From: Larix kaempferi
Taxonomy: Eukaryota; Streptophyta; Pinopsida; Pinales; Pinaceae
Length of the DNA stretch: 64,000 nucleotides
Assembly: GCA_027924585.1 (NCBI GenBank)
Contig: BSBM01000386.1
Location: 668,001 to 732,000 of the forward strand
Reading direction: 5' to 3'
Shown here: one piece after another, positions 21,651 through 33,790 of the stretch
Layout: each line of letters opens with the position of its first letter
Position numbering within the stretch: the first letter of the stretch is position 1
Translations under genes and position numbers: made by a program
Notes under the pieces: generated by a model
The model's input: only the letters and a program-made list of their open reading frames with translations
What the model was told of the DNA's origin: nothing
Database searches by the model: none

Positions 21651-22378
21651 ATTACAAAAATTTCCACTGGAAAGGTTATAGCGAATGGGATTGCTAATCA
21701 TGCCTCAAAGGCATATGAGTTCTCACACTTCATGCCTTTCTCTCCAACTATTCCTTCAAATTCTGATGAAGATCACAGTGACTCCTCTTCTAATGAAGAA
21801 GAAGATCAAGATTTTGATGTTGAGATCATGGTTCAAGAAGATTCAGATCCATAACCAACACTTATTCTTAGTCCAAATTCGAGGTCAACATGGGCTCACA
21901 CAGTCCTTGCTACTACTGAGAACACAGTTGATGATTTATCTGTTCACAGAACTACTAGACTTCAGCATTATGCCAACCTTGCATTATGCCATCCACCTCT
22001 CCATGAGAGATGCAGCATGATGATGGGGTTCTCTCTTCCATCTTTTGGGAAGACTTCTCATGTCCCATTCACTCCAGATACTAAAAGAGTTCCTAAAAGA
22101 ATTGCTTCCTCCAACACATTCTCCACACGGTGGGAGACCTTCCTATAGGGGATCAACTTGCCAATTCTTTTGCAAAAGTTTTCACTGATGAAAGCTTCTT
22201 TCTTTTCTGCATAGTATGATGGTTCTTTGAGTTATTTACTGTTCTTTTGAGGGGGGGGGTATTTTTTCCCATGAGGTTTTCCCCATTTCCTCAGATTATG
22301 GACAATTCTTTATTTTTTTCTATCATTTCATTTGATTGTATGGGTGACCTTTGGTCCTAGCTACCAGGGACCATGATG
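21651..22378 (+). pseudogene. copia A remnants: protease end, integrase-RT hinge, RNase H tail
   Basis: After the TAG the frame reads 'GKVIANGIANHASKAYEFSHF', an acidic Ser-rich stretch, then 'STWAHTVLATTENTVDD', which resembles the hinge between integrase and RT. Near 22145 another frame reads 'GDQLANSFAKVFTDESFF', like the last residues of copia RNase H. The pieces keep their normal order but everything between them is gone. This indicates at least two internal deletions rather than random decay. Confidence 0.65.
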
Positions 22379-22390
22379 GATTAAGGGGGG
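22379..22390 (+). promoter_or_regulatory. polypurine tract of copia A
   Basis: GATTAAGGGGGG precedes TGTTAGG of the 3' LTR. Confidence 0.88.
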
Positions 22391-22739
22391 TGTTAGGATA
22401 TTCCTATACTCCATCCTAGTCCTCCTAGCATTTCTGTCATTTTCATTTTCAGTCATGCATGCAAAATTAGGGTTTGCATGCATCCTAGTCATCGGTACCA
22501 ACACCTAGCCCTCAGCAAACTAGCCCTCAGCAAACTAGCCCCTGGAGCTTCTTTCGGATCAGTTTCAACTCTCTTAGAGCTTAGTGCGCCCTCCTTTCAC
22601 CTACTGCATGAGAAGGGTGCCTTTCTTCACCTACCAGTCCAGTTTGGTTCAGTTATCTTCAGTTCTTTCCTTGATTTAAGGATTAACTGACTCCTAACTG
22701 ACCTTACCACTCCAATGGACCTCCAATGTGACTAGACAG
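22391..22739 (+). repeat. truncated 3' LTR of copia A
   Basis: It matches the first part of the 5' LTR, with a 15-bp tandem duplication ('ctcagcaaactagcc'). It ends in TAGACAG and then switches to G's LTR. Confidence 0.92.
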
Positions 22740-23061
22740 AGTGCCTATGGTTGGGTGGAACGTTGCTCTTCCATAGCCAGTTGTTTGCGTAGCTCCATTG
22801 AAAGGATAAGTGTTTACTTGTTATTATTGTTGTGTTTGATCGTGCATGATTATTATCATTATGCATGTGATGAATATACTAGTATATGTATGTTGTGTGC
22901 GTGGAATGATTTATTTCCCGTTGTGTGTTTTTATTATGCATCTGCAATCACATTTAGATGTTTATGAAATCCATAATTTGGCCACGAAGGCGAAATTTAG
23001 AACCCCATAAATTCTTCATGTTCCTATATCCTTATCAGATTGATGGGTGAGGGATGTGATA
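22740..23061 (+). repeat. 5' LTR of G, last part
   Basis: It aligns with 41414-41737 of the 3' LTR from 'agtgcct' to the end. The terminal CA has become TA (23060-23061). The LTR part equivalent to about 30290-30971 plus 41395-41406 is deleted here. Confidence 0.9.
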
Positions 23062-23064
23062 GAG

Positions 23065-23075
23065 TGGTATCAGAG
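23065..23075 (+). promoter_or_regulatory. primer-binding site of G
   Basis: TGGTATCAGAG, three bases from the LTR end, matches the initiator tRNA-Met site except that the final C is A. Confidence 0.85.
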
Positions 23076-25165
23076 AGAATGGTTGCAACACTAGGGTTGT
23101 TTGGGCCAGAATATGCACTCACAGACATAACATATAAGTTTCACAGGAAATGTTGATAACATTTTGGTGAACAAAAATCTTGTGTTAAGTTCATGATCAA
23201 TGAGTTAATGTATCCCATGAGTCCAATATGTTTCTACCAGCAGGAATGGTAGACTAGTTTTAGAAAATTTCAATTCTGTAGAATGAATTTTCTCTATATC
23301 ATGTAACAAAAATATTTCATAAATGGAGGAAATGGACAATTCCATTTTAGTTATAAAAACATGAAAATTTGGAAAAATTTGAGGCGGACCCCACCCATGC
23401 CATGTGGGAAAGACGGGTATGACGTGGACCAGTCACGCCAAAAAACACATGTGAGTTAACAACATCCACAGTTTGCAGGCACAACAAAAAATATATCTGC
23501 GACGATCGTCAGACATCAATCGTCAATTGTCGGTCATCATTGTGCATCCATGGGGGTACCATGAAGAAGTGTTCATGGGGATCCACAGAGAAGGTCCACG
23601 GGTGCAATGGAGAATAGATCTATGGAGGTAAGAGGAGAGGAGTCCACATTCGCACCATGGAGAAAGGCCTGCAGGCACAGAGAAGAGAAGCCCGCAAGCG
23701 CAACAGAGTTTGTTTGTGGGGTGTAACCGAGAAGAGTGGACCGTGGAGGTTGCAGAGAGACGTTCGTAGGCACAACAGAGTATAGGTCCATAGCAGTCGT
23801 AGGTCGGCGATCATCAGATGTCGGTGCGCGTCCATGGGGGTACACAAATGCACCTCGAGGAATAGGCCATAGGAAGAGGTCCACGGTGGTTGTCGGCGCG
23901 CATCTGCAAGGGTGCAAAAGTATCTCCCGAGGAGAAGTTCGTAGTGGCAATTTAGAAAAAAAAAAAATAAATAAATAAATAATTGTTTTGGTCATAATAA
24001 GAGTAGTTTAGCTCGAAATTTGATGAGATCTACGGTTTCGGGAACCATTGATGAAGGTCACAGAAATATCGGTGAGAGGCCCGAGCCCATCTTAATCTGA
24101 TTTGACATAAAATTCAAAATGTTGACTTTTAAATATTAGTATCTAGAAACCCGATGGGGGCTCGATTTGGGACAAAATTGTTATAATACAGTCATATACT
24201 AGGAATGCAGCTAACTCTGGGATCTTGGCACCAAATTCCAAAAGGTGTGAAGCTGGGGCACGAAAGAAGGCCAAAATCCACTATTCCGGAGCACTTTTTG
24301 GGGATTTTGAAAAACTTGCAGGAGATAAAAGTGACCCTAGATGTCAAAACAAATAAACATTTTGAACTCAACATTTTATTTACTCATTAAAATAGACAAC
24401 TTTTGTTAGAATTTTTTTTTCCAAAAATACTTAATTTGGGAGATAGCCAGTTTTGGTAAAATTCCAAGTTTGGGAAAAAGTGCAAAAGTTAAAAGTAGTC
24501 AAACCTAGAATTTTGTAGAAGTTGACTAGAGCATCAGATTAGATATTTGCAAGTTGCTAAGTAATCCTTGTTATATGTACTAATAGTTCCTAATAAAAAA
24601 ATAATAATAATAATAATAAAATAAATAATAAATAAAATATAAAATAAAATAAAAATTAACAAATAAAAATCTAGTTCTTGCTAGATTTTCTTCTACAGGC
24701 AGCTGAAGTTGGTCTCCAAAAATAATTGCACCTATAGAAAAAGTGCAGAATTAGGCAAAATCAACATTTTTGGAAGAGTAACTTTCAGCTCCTAAATCAT
24801 AATGAAGCATGAAGATGTTCATTGGAAATCGTATCCAGAGGGGAACAATGGTGCACATTCAAATTTTAATTGAGGAATTCATATGTCTCTGGGATTCAAA
24901 CAGAAAAGTGCCTATAATCTTAATTTGACAAAAATTGTCAATAGGGAGTAGTTTCCAAAATGCATAATGGAACATAAAAGAACCTAAGAACCCCGTGAAT
25001 TACTCCATGAGACTAAATATATTAAAATAACATTTTTATATGTCATTTCATATATTACTAAGATGTCTAATAAATATGTCTATAATGCACAGTGCTTGCA
25101 GTTGACAATCTTTGAATAGTTGTAGCAGAGAGCAACAAGTAGAGGGAAAAAGTCTCCAAAAGCAA
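23076..25165 (+). other. untranslated leader of G
   Basis: No coding frame is credible. From 23560 to 23950 it is G-rich with loosely repeated 'gtccacgg...gcaca' phrases. From 24590 to 24660 it is an imperfect (taa)n tract. No separate insertion was recognised. Confidence 0.5.
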
Positions 25166-26413
25166 ATGATAACCATGAATGATGCCCAAGACACCTATGA
25201 ACATGGTGAGGATGTCCTAAGAGAAAATATGCAAAAGGTAAATGTTGAGACAAAATCCAATGGGACGAGAGAGAAAACCACTCCCCAAAATTTGGTTGAA
25301 ACAATGAGGAGTTTCAATGAGAGACTGATCAAGGCTCAAGAAGAACAAAACCAAATTAATGTTGTCATCCTTCAGAGCCTCCCTGATATTCAACAAAGAG
25401 CTCATCTTGGATCTAATTCAAGCAATGTTGGTCAAGAAAGAAGAAGTGCAGAAATCCACTCTAGAAGCCGCACTAGGAAGAGGACTCCAAGTCCAAGAAA
25501 ATGTTCTTTGAGCAGGGCACATAAGGTATCTTTGTCAAGGTCCTCTTCTAGCAGGTCATATGATTCTCAAGATTATCAAAGCATCCCAAAGCATATTTCC
25601 AGCATATTTGAAAGAAGAAGAAATTTTAAAAGGATCCCACAAGGAGAATTCAAGAAGGCAAGGCTTCCCACATTTGATGGAGAAAGTAAAACAAGTTAGG
25701 AAGCAGAGGCATGCCTTCTTGGGATAAAGAAATATTTTTGAATTCATGACTACTCAGAAAATGAAAATGTCGGAATTGCTATTTACAATCTCAATGGTCG
25801 AACTTCAATTTGGTGGGAGCATCTCATGCAAATAAAAAGAATCAAGGAGAGAAGGATCAACTGTGAGCAATTAAAAAAGTATTTCAAGGAAAAATACCTA
25901 TTTGCGAGGTATTATGATAACAAAAGGAAGGATTTCAATGAACTAAAATTGGGACAGAAGTCTATGGAAGAACATGTCCATAATTTTTTGGAATTGTTGA
26001 GGTATGTAGAGTACATCACAGATGAAAGGGTAAAAATTCAAAGCTTACTTGGAAGTATGCCCCAAAATTACAGAGATAGGATTGAGTTCATTAATCCACC
26101 AACTCTTGATGAAGCCATCATAATGGTAATGCATTGTTATGAGCAAAGCAAAGGAAAATCAGAAGTTCGTCCTGCATGGAAAGGAAATTCAAAAGGAATA
26201 TTTGACCAAAGGAGAAGTGGATTCAAGCCTCCACCAATTATAAATCAATTAATGAATTTCCAACAAGGTCAGCAAGCACGAAGTGGAATTAGCCAACATC
26301 AGCAACAAAAAAGGGACCAAAAGGACCACTTCAGGGTTGGGGATGTGGAGAAAACCACATGCTTAAATATTGTCCACATCGAAGAGAGAACCCTCAAGGA
26401 TTGCATAACTTAG
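25166..26413 (+). pseudogene. gag of gypsy chromovirus G
   Basis: The first part has a Glu/Gln-rich helix, then an Arg/Ser-rich block ('RSRTRKRTPSPRK') and 'KARLPTFDGES', the usual entry to the retrotransposon gag fold. After a TAG at 25697 and a TGA at 25739 the frame resumes at 25826 with typical gag helices ('ERRINCEQLKKYFKEKYL', 'SMEEHVHNFLELLRY'). The CCHC knuckle is shifted to another frame as 'GWGCGENHMLKYC' (about 26336), and its first Cys is Gly. Gag is therefore non-functional. Confidence 0.88.
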
Positions 26414-29400
26414 AAGAAGCATTTACATTGGAGGATAAGGCAAGGGAAACTCCCCGAATTTATGCAACGTTGGATAACCACCAAGTAGACCATCAATCAA
26501 CATTAGTGGAAGTTGAAGGTAAGATTGCTAAGCAATCTAGCAATCTATTTATGTTTGGATTCATCCAAGATCTACTCATATCTATGTTACTCCAAAAGTG
26601 AATGAAAGTTGTTATCTTACAAAAATTAAGCATAATAAATCTTAGTTATTTTAGTTTTCTATAGGAACAAAAAGAAAAGTGAGTGAAGTAGTGATGGAGT
26701 GCCCCATAGAGTTGAACGAACTCCTCACAAAAGTAGATTTGAATATCCTACCATTGGGATCGTATGATGCTCTTATTGGTATGGATTGGTTGGAAAAGAA
26801 TAGAGCCAAGGTAGATTGCTATGAAAAGGTCCTTGAATTCATTGATGAAGAGGGAAGGCCGAGAGTGGTGAAAGGGATTCCCAAGCAAGTTTCAGTAAGG
26901 CAGATTTCAGCTATGCGGTTAGGAAATAGAAAGGTTGTCACCTATAGATAGTCCATATATCAGGTTTGTTAGAGTACAAAGGCCCAAGGATAGAAGATTA
27001 TCGGTTGTTGCAAGAGTTCGAATATGTGTTTCCAGATGAAGTGCTAGGATTTCCACCGAAAAGGGACATTGATTTTGCCACCAATCTTGTTCTAGGGGCA
27101 GCTTTGATTTGAAAAGCTCCTTATAGAAAGAGCACATTGGAATTGGTAGAGTTAAAAATGCAGCTACAAGATTTAATGGACAAGAAGTATATCAAACGAA
27201 GTGTGTCTCCTTGGGGAGCACCAGTGCTATTTGTCAAGAAGACAAATGGGACTTTAAGGCTATGTATTGATTACAACCAACTAAATAAAGTGACAATCAA
27301 GAATAAGTACCCATTGCCCGGAATTGATGATTTGTTTGATCAAATGAAGGAATCCAATGTGTTTTCGAAGATTGACTTGAGATCTAGTTATCATCAAGTA
27401 AGAATAAGAGAATAAGACATTTACAAGACAACTTTCTGAACAAGATATGGCCATTATGAGTTCACGGTGGTGTTGTTTGGTCTTACCAATGCACCCGCCA
27501 CATTCATGTGTTTCATGAATAACATTTTCAGCAAGTATTTGGATAAGCTCATGTTAGTGTTATTGGATGGCATTCTTGTTTACTTAAAGAGTGAAGAAGA
27601 GCACGAGAAACACTTAAGAATGGTATTGCAAGTTCTTAGAGAGGATAAATTGTCAGCAATGCTAAGCAAGTGTGACTTCTATCAAAGAAAAGGTATAGTA
27701 TTTGGGTCATATTATTTTAGAAGAAAGCATTGTAGTGGATCCATAAAAGATTGAAGCCATAATGGATTGGTCTACTCCAAAAAGTGTCACATATATTAGA
27801 TCTTTCATGGGTATTGCAGGATATTATAGAAGGTCTATTGAGGGATTCTCCAAAATTGCTCATCCAATTACATCACTGCAAAGAAAGCATGTAAAGTTTG
27901 TATGGTCTGAAAAAATGTGAAGAAAGATTTCAACGATTGAAGAAGCTACTTACTAGTGCCCCTGTTTTGAAGATTGCAAATCCAAAGAAGGATTTTGTAG
28001 TATGCATAGATGCTTTCATTGAAGGACTAGGTGGAGTGCTTATGTAAGAAGGCTTTGTGATTTGCTATGAGTCCAGAAAATTAAAAGAGCATGAAAAGTT
28101 ATATGCAACTCATGATCTAGAACTAGCAACCATAGTACACGCCCTCAAGATGTGGAGGCATTACTTGCTAGGAAGAATATTTATGAGCTTAAAGTATTTG
28201 TTTGATCAACAAAGCTTAAATGCCAAGCAAGCTAGATGGTTGGAATTTTCTTGTGAGTTTGATTTTGAAATCAAACATGTGAAAGGAAAAGATAATAAGG
28301 TTGCAAATGCCCTTAGCAGAAAATTTCATATAGTAGCTTTAAGTATGTGCAAATCAGATTTGAGAACAAGAGTTCTTGAAGCCCAAAATAAAGATGAGAC
28401 CTACCTTCAAGTAAAAGAAAAATTATAGTAGGGAAATTTAGATGAAAAGTGTGAAGGATGTCAACTTGGGAAAGATGATCTTCTTGTTTATAAAAGAAAA
28501 TTGTATATTCCAAATTGTGCAGATTTGAAGAAGGTGGTAATGGATGAAATTCATCAAATGCCATACTCTGGATATCTAGGATATCAAAAGACAATAACAT
28601 TAGCAAGGAAACAATACTTTTGGCATGGGATGAAAAAGGATGTAGTCGAATACATTTCCCGGAGTCAAAAGTTCCAACAAGTCAAGGTAGAGAATCAACA
28701 TCCAGCAGGATTGTTATAGCCTTTGCTCATTCCAGAATGGAATTGGGAAGTGATTTCTATGGATTTTGTAACATGTTTTCCAATGATAATGAGACAACAC
28801 GATTCAATCATGGTTGTGGTGGACCAGCTATCAAAGGCAACTCATTTTATTCCAGTCAAGTCCACTCATAAAATAGGTGACATAGCTAATATATTTATGA
28901 AGGAGATATTCGGATTGCATGGGTTACCCAAAGCAGTAATCTTAGATTGAGATGAAAATTTCACATCTAATTTTTAGAAAGGGTTATTTCAAGAATTAAG
29001 AACTCAGTTGAATTTTAGTATAGTGTATCATCCTCAAACAGATGGTCAATCTGAGAGAGTGAATCAAGTTATTGAGGATATATTGAGGATGTATGTGATG
29101 GATAAGCCATCAAAGTGGGAAGATTATCTACACCTAGTAGAATTTGCATACAATAATGCACATATTGTGAATGAGTCCATTTGAGGCATTGTATGGCAAA
29201 GGATGCAGAATTCCAATGAGTTGATATAGTCTAGTAAACAGGATAGTGCTTGGGCCAGAAATACTCAAGGAAATGCAATAAGAAATTATTAAGATCAGGC
29301 ATAATTTAAAGGCAACCCATGATAGGCAAAATAGTTACGCACATTTAAAAAGAATGCACAAGGAATTTAAAGTTGGGGATCATTTTTATGTAAAATTAAA

Positions 29401-29791
29401 GCCAAATAAATGTTCCCTAAAGTTGGAAAGTTGTGCCAAGTTGGCACCGAGATATTGTGGGCCATTCAAAGTCCTTGATAGGATAGGACCAGTTACATAT
29501 AGGATTGCATTACCTGCTAACATGAGAGCTCATAATTTTTTTCATGTTTCTTTGCTTAAGAAGTATGTACATGATCCTAATCACATAATTCATTTGAATG
29601 TGATTCAGGTGGAGCCCGAGGGAGAATTTCAAGTGGAACCTATGCACATCCTCAACAAGAAGGTAACATTGCTCCAGAACCGAGCCATCAGACAGGTAAA
29701 GGTGCAATGGAAGCATCTAGGTCCCGATGAGGCTACATGGGAGATGGAGGATGCCATGAGGGAGGCATACCCATTTTTTTTTTTGTTTTAA
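26414..29791 (+). pseudogene. pol of gypsy chromovirus G: protease, RT, RNase H, integrase, chromodomain
   Basis: Protease remnants run to 'YDALIGMDWLEKNRAKVDC'. RT spans about 27137-27750 ('[13 protein letters not shown]', '[20 protein letters not shown]'), but the catalytic box normally 'FLDDILVY' reads 'LLDGILVY', so one catalytic Asp is lost. RNase H lies at about 27960-28320 ('IKHVKGKDNKVANALSR'). Integrase has a zinc-finger region near 28545, Asp in 'ISMDFVTCF' and Glu in 'DGQSERVNQV'. The end (29354-29791) has the capsid-like 'LAPRYCGPFKVLDRIG' and a chromodomain-like 'VKVQWKHLGPDEATWEMED'. Many stops and frameshifts interrupt it. The chromodomain places G among the chromoviruses. Confidence 0.93.
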
Positions 29792-29815
29792 GAACAACAA
29801 GGATGGTGTTTTTCT

Positions 29816-29829
29816 AAGTGGGAGGGGAA
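29816..29829 (+). promoter_or_regulatory. polypurine tract of G
   Basis: The purine run 'aagtgggaggggaa' ends directly at the TG of the 3' LTR. Confidence 0.85.
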
Positions 29830-30971
29830 TGTAATATCCCCATTTTGACCCTTGGAATTATTGGTTGGATATATAAATATTGTGGATACGCGATGTATGA
29901 TTCCTAGCATGGAGCTTAAGGCCAAGGCCCTGCTAGTGAATACTCGGCTGAGAAAGGAAAGTATTTTATATTTTGTGAACATGTGCTAGTCAGCGATGGA
30001 AAATGTAAAAACCATGTAAATATTTATAATACAAATAAAAGTCCAAGAGTTGGCTATGGAGGAAACAAAAATGAGGGGATTAAATCCTTTGTTTCCAAGT
30101 GTCATCTTGAGAACCCATGTGCCATAAATGGTAAGCAACTACCCAAGTCAACTGATCTTTAATTCTACTGTAAGAAGATTGTTGAGAAGTCAACTTATGA
30201 ATTTAATGGAGCATGGGTTGAGCCCAGAAATTCGCATGGCTAAGCATGGGATCAGTTTTGGGTACCCAAAAGTCAATTTCCCTTATGGGGATTCGTTTCC
30301 CTTCATTCCCATTCCATTGTGGGGCAATTGGACTCTAATTTTCAACAAGTTATGCATTCCCAACAAGAAAAATAACATTAATCGTAACCAAAGAAAGAAC
30401 CATGTTTTGGAGTGTTAAAAATGCCCAGAAATTCGTGTGGGTTGTGAAATCCAGTGGGGGATCCATATATGTCAAATATGGGGTGAATTTGAGAGTGTCT
30501 AAATCCCAAAAATCAGGGGGAGAACCCATATTTGGGAGCCTAGAAATCTAATTTAGTGGCTCAAGTTAATGTGACCAGAAATCAAAAAATACAAGAGAGA
30601 ATTTCTTGATAAACCCATTAAAGGCAAGAAATCTCTGAAGGTTTAGCAATTTGGAACTTTCTATTCCCACCCTAAATAGCACTGGAGGGAAGGGGCGCTT
30701 GAGGGACTGTATAGTAGAGAAGGGGACCTTCCTTGTGTTGGGTGTGGTAGGTAGTGTGGGTGCCAATGTTGGCTGAGATCAATTGAGATGCCTGTAGCTC
30801 TGTGGTTGAGTTCACTGGTTTAGCATTCACCTTCCTTATCTATATGTATGATTGATAAAACTATTTGTGCGTTGGCTTATCATAAGATTGTATTCCTATG
30901 GATGTGAGTGAGCCTGTGTAGTTCCTCCTTAGTGGATACATATCCCATATCGGGCGTGTCCTCTTAGCAGA
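29830..30971 (+). repeat. 3' LTR of G, first part
   Basis: It begins TGTAATATCCCC and is cut at 30971 by the LARD-like element; the last five bases GCAGA are one copy of that element's target duplication. Confidence 0.92.
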
Positions 30972-32262
30972 TGTAACGTACCCACCTGCTGACCCAATAA
31001 GAGAGGGAAGATGATAACAATCTATGGGGCTTTTCATAAAACTCAGCCCAGTCATTAGAATCATATGAATAAAAAAACATTGGTGTGCAGATACAAATCA
31101 GGCAATATGCACAGCGGAATTGAAACTAATCCATACACAATTCATGCCCATCCAGCATATCAAAACAGTCATCAAATTAATGCATTGCAGAAGTAAATAC
31201 ATAGACAGAAAAACACTTATCTTCATTGTGCAATTGGTCCCAAACAACTAGCTATGTCGTTGCAACGTTCCACCCAACCATAGGCCAGTTGTGTTCATCA
31301 AGCTCTCAACACAACTGCCACCCCTGAGCTGGGCATGATTCTTACAAGGAAAAGGGGACATTCACTCATTCATAGCCAATTAATCGTTTCATCTGAGCCA
31401 AGCCAGTCCCCAGCTGGGTTTATCAGGCTACATTTGAACCCTGGAGGCTTACACTCAAGCTCAAGCCAAAGCAATGAATTCACCATCAGGATGGCCATGG
31501 GTTTGGGCTTTCCCCAAATCGTTTCCATCCAAAAATGAATTATGGGATGAGGAAAAACATTCACAGGGGAGGAAAAATGATTTCTCCCCAACCATCTCAG
31601 CATTTAATAGCCAGAATGGTCTCTATGGAACCCCAATTCGAATTTCCATCTTCCCCACTGGTATACAATACAAAACCACCCTTATCCTAGCTGAGGATCA
31701 AGGAGAACACCCAAAAACATGGCTGGAAAACGCCCCTGTAGATCCCCACTCGTGAGGGAGAGAAATTGGTTGATGGATAATGGCTTGGGGAGCAATTCAT
31801 GGCTCCTTTCTTGCCCAAGAAGCAAAACTCAATTTTCCATGCAGGGTGGCTTGCCCATACCCAAATTTGGACAGCCATACCTCCCATTCCCTAAGGCATT
31901 AACTACCTCAACCAACTCTTGGGAGAAATCAATGAATGGGTACAAAAGTCAACATGGGTAGTTGAGGGTTTGATTGGTTCTCTCATTGACACTTGACTTG
32001 ACTTGGTTGGCTCAAGGGTTTGAATGTTTTCCCTCCCAATTCCTTGTAAAATCATGCCCCCATCTCTTGTTTCATTGCATAGCTAGTTGTGGGTATTTAT
32101 TAAAATGCATATTTACAATTTCAATGTGCCTGGCTAGCACGTAAACCATATGCATCACTAAATCGATGGCAGGGCCTTGGCCTTGAGCTCCTCACCACGA
32201 TTTTATAACGATATTACATCATTTACAATTTAATGCCATGGGGTCAAACTGGGGACATTACA
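30972..32262 (-). repeat. 3' LTR of the LARD-like element
   Basis: This 1291-bp copy is nearly identical to the right copy by eye (few percent mismatch). It contains the phrase 'ccagctgggtttatcagg', which recurs in the interior repeats. Confidence 0.95.
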
Positions 32263-32275
32263 TTCCCCTCCCCTT
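32263..32275 (-). promoter_or_regulatory. polypurine tract of the LARD-like element
   Basis: The minus strand reads AAGGGGAGGGGAA directly before the LTR. Confidence 0.88.
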
Positions 32276-33609
32276 GGAATAACACCGTCCTCGGTGTTCC
32301 CACACTTAGGTATAAATACCCACTTTACACATTCCTTAGAATTCACAAATGGTGCCAGGTCTGTCCTGCGTTTCATCCCTTTACTTTGAGCTTTCAGGAC
32401 CAAATCCTTTGGCTTCCACAAGCTGCTCCTGCTGGCTTTGATCTTCCATCATTGTAGGTGGGCATTGCTCCACAACAATCCCTTCCGTTTGTTTATCTTC
32501 CAGCTGATCTACCAGTCTGGAATTTCATGAATTTCATCTTCCTTGCTATCCTGGTAACTAATTGAGGAAGATTTCCAGCCAAAACAAATAGCTTTCAATG
32601 TCTCTCCTGTGAGACTCATCATGGCAATTCTTGTTAGGACAAGCATAACACAATATTAAAATTAGTCAATTATTTTCCCAATAGACTTGGAACGTCCATG
32701 CTTTACTCATGAGACTTCCACATATTTCATGCTTTCCTAACATACACATGAACTCACTCGTGTTCATCCTTCCAAAGGAATATAACTATTTCAGCATTCA
32801 CAATTTATTTCAAGCAATAAACACAATCAACTTCATCTATGACATGCACTCAACAATATTTTGTTTCTAAGATGCATCAGTCAAAAGGAAAGAGAAGAGT
32901 AAGAGTTTCCCCCTCTTAGTCTTGTTCCAATCTGGAGCCACACCATCACTTGTGGTTCTATGCTCCTTAGCCTCTTTCACTTCAATGTGAATGCTTGACT
33001 TGCCCTTTCTTGGCTATGACACTTAGTGTCTAAGGTCTGTCTAATGCTTTTCAGCTAGGGTACCCTTCCCCGTTGCTACTTACAGAACCTTTGGCTGCTA
33101 GGACCCACACATGTCCACTAGCACCATCTTTCATTACTGCTCATACTGAGCTCTCTTTAGGACGGTCACATGTCCACATGCATCCTCCAGGTGCTTTCAT
33201 AGTTCTTGCTTCCAGCAGTACCTACACTCAAGCATTGAATCAATTCACATGCTTAGTGTATTTTCGTAAGGTTTATCTCTAAACAAGAGTTTAAGGAATC
33301 ATAATTAAATCATATACACACGTATATTCATAAGCAAGAGTTAAAAGATAACCAAATACTTATCTGTATTGGATGTCTTCACTTTACTCCACAGGATCCT
33401 TCTTCGCTTTCCAAGCATTGGATTTCCCGTGGATACAACAATTAATGTTGGGCCAGCACGCAGGCTACTCCACAACCATTCGAATAGGCAATGCCAGGCC
33501 AGTACGCTAACTGGTTTTATCAATGGTTTAAGGGAATGTTTGGCCAGCATGCCGATTGCTCCACAACATCAAGTGGTTAATGTTCCCACCAACTATTCTT
33601 TGAATTTAC

Positions 33610-33790
33610 CAAGAATTGTATAGCGCCCAACCAGTTACTCTCTGGCTTTAACAATAATTTTATAGCGCCCAACCAGTTACTCTCTGGCTTTACCAAGCAT
33701 TTATAGCTCCGACCAGTTACTCTCTGGCTTTACCAAGCATTTATAGCTCCAACTAGTTACTCTCTGGGTTTACCAAGAATTTATAGTTCT
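33610..33790 (-). repeat. tandem repeat, about 46-52-bp units
   Basis: The phrase 'agttactctctggctttac' recurs four times at roughly regular spacing with 'tatagc(g)cc' between. Confidence 0.8.

Larger units (their letters stand above)
19577..22739 (+). mobile_element. copia A, internally deleted copia element in the 5' LTR of G
   Basis: On the plus strand: 769-bp 5' LTR (19577-20345), TGGTATCAGAGC primer site, gag-protease ORF, hinge and RNase H tail remnants, GATTAAGGGGGG tract, then only 349 bp of 3' LTR. Integrase, RT and most of RNase H are absent. The 3' LTR breaks off inside the 7-bp string TAGACAG, where G's LTR resumes. Confidence 0.9.
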
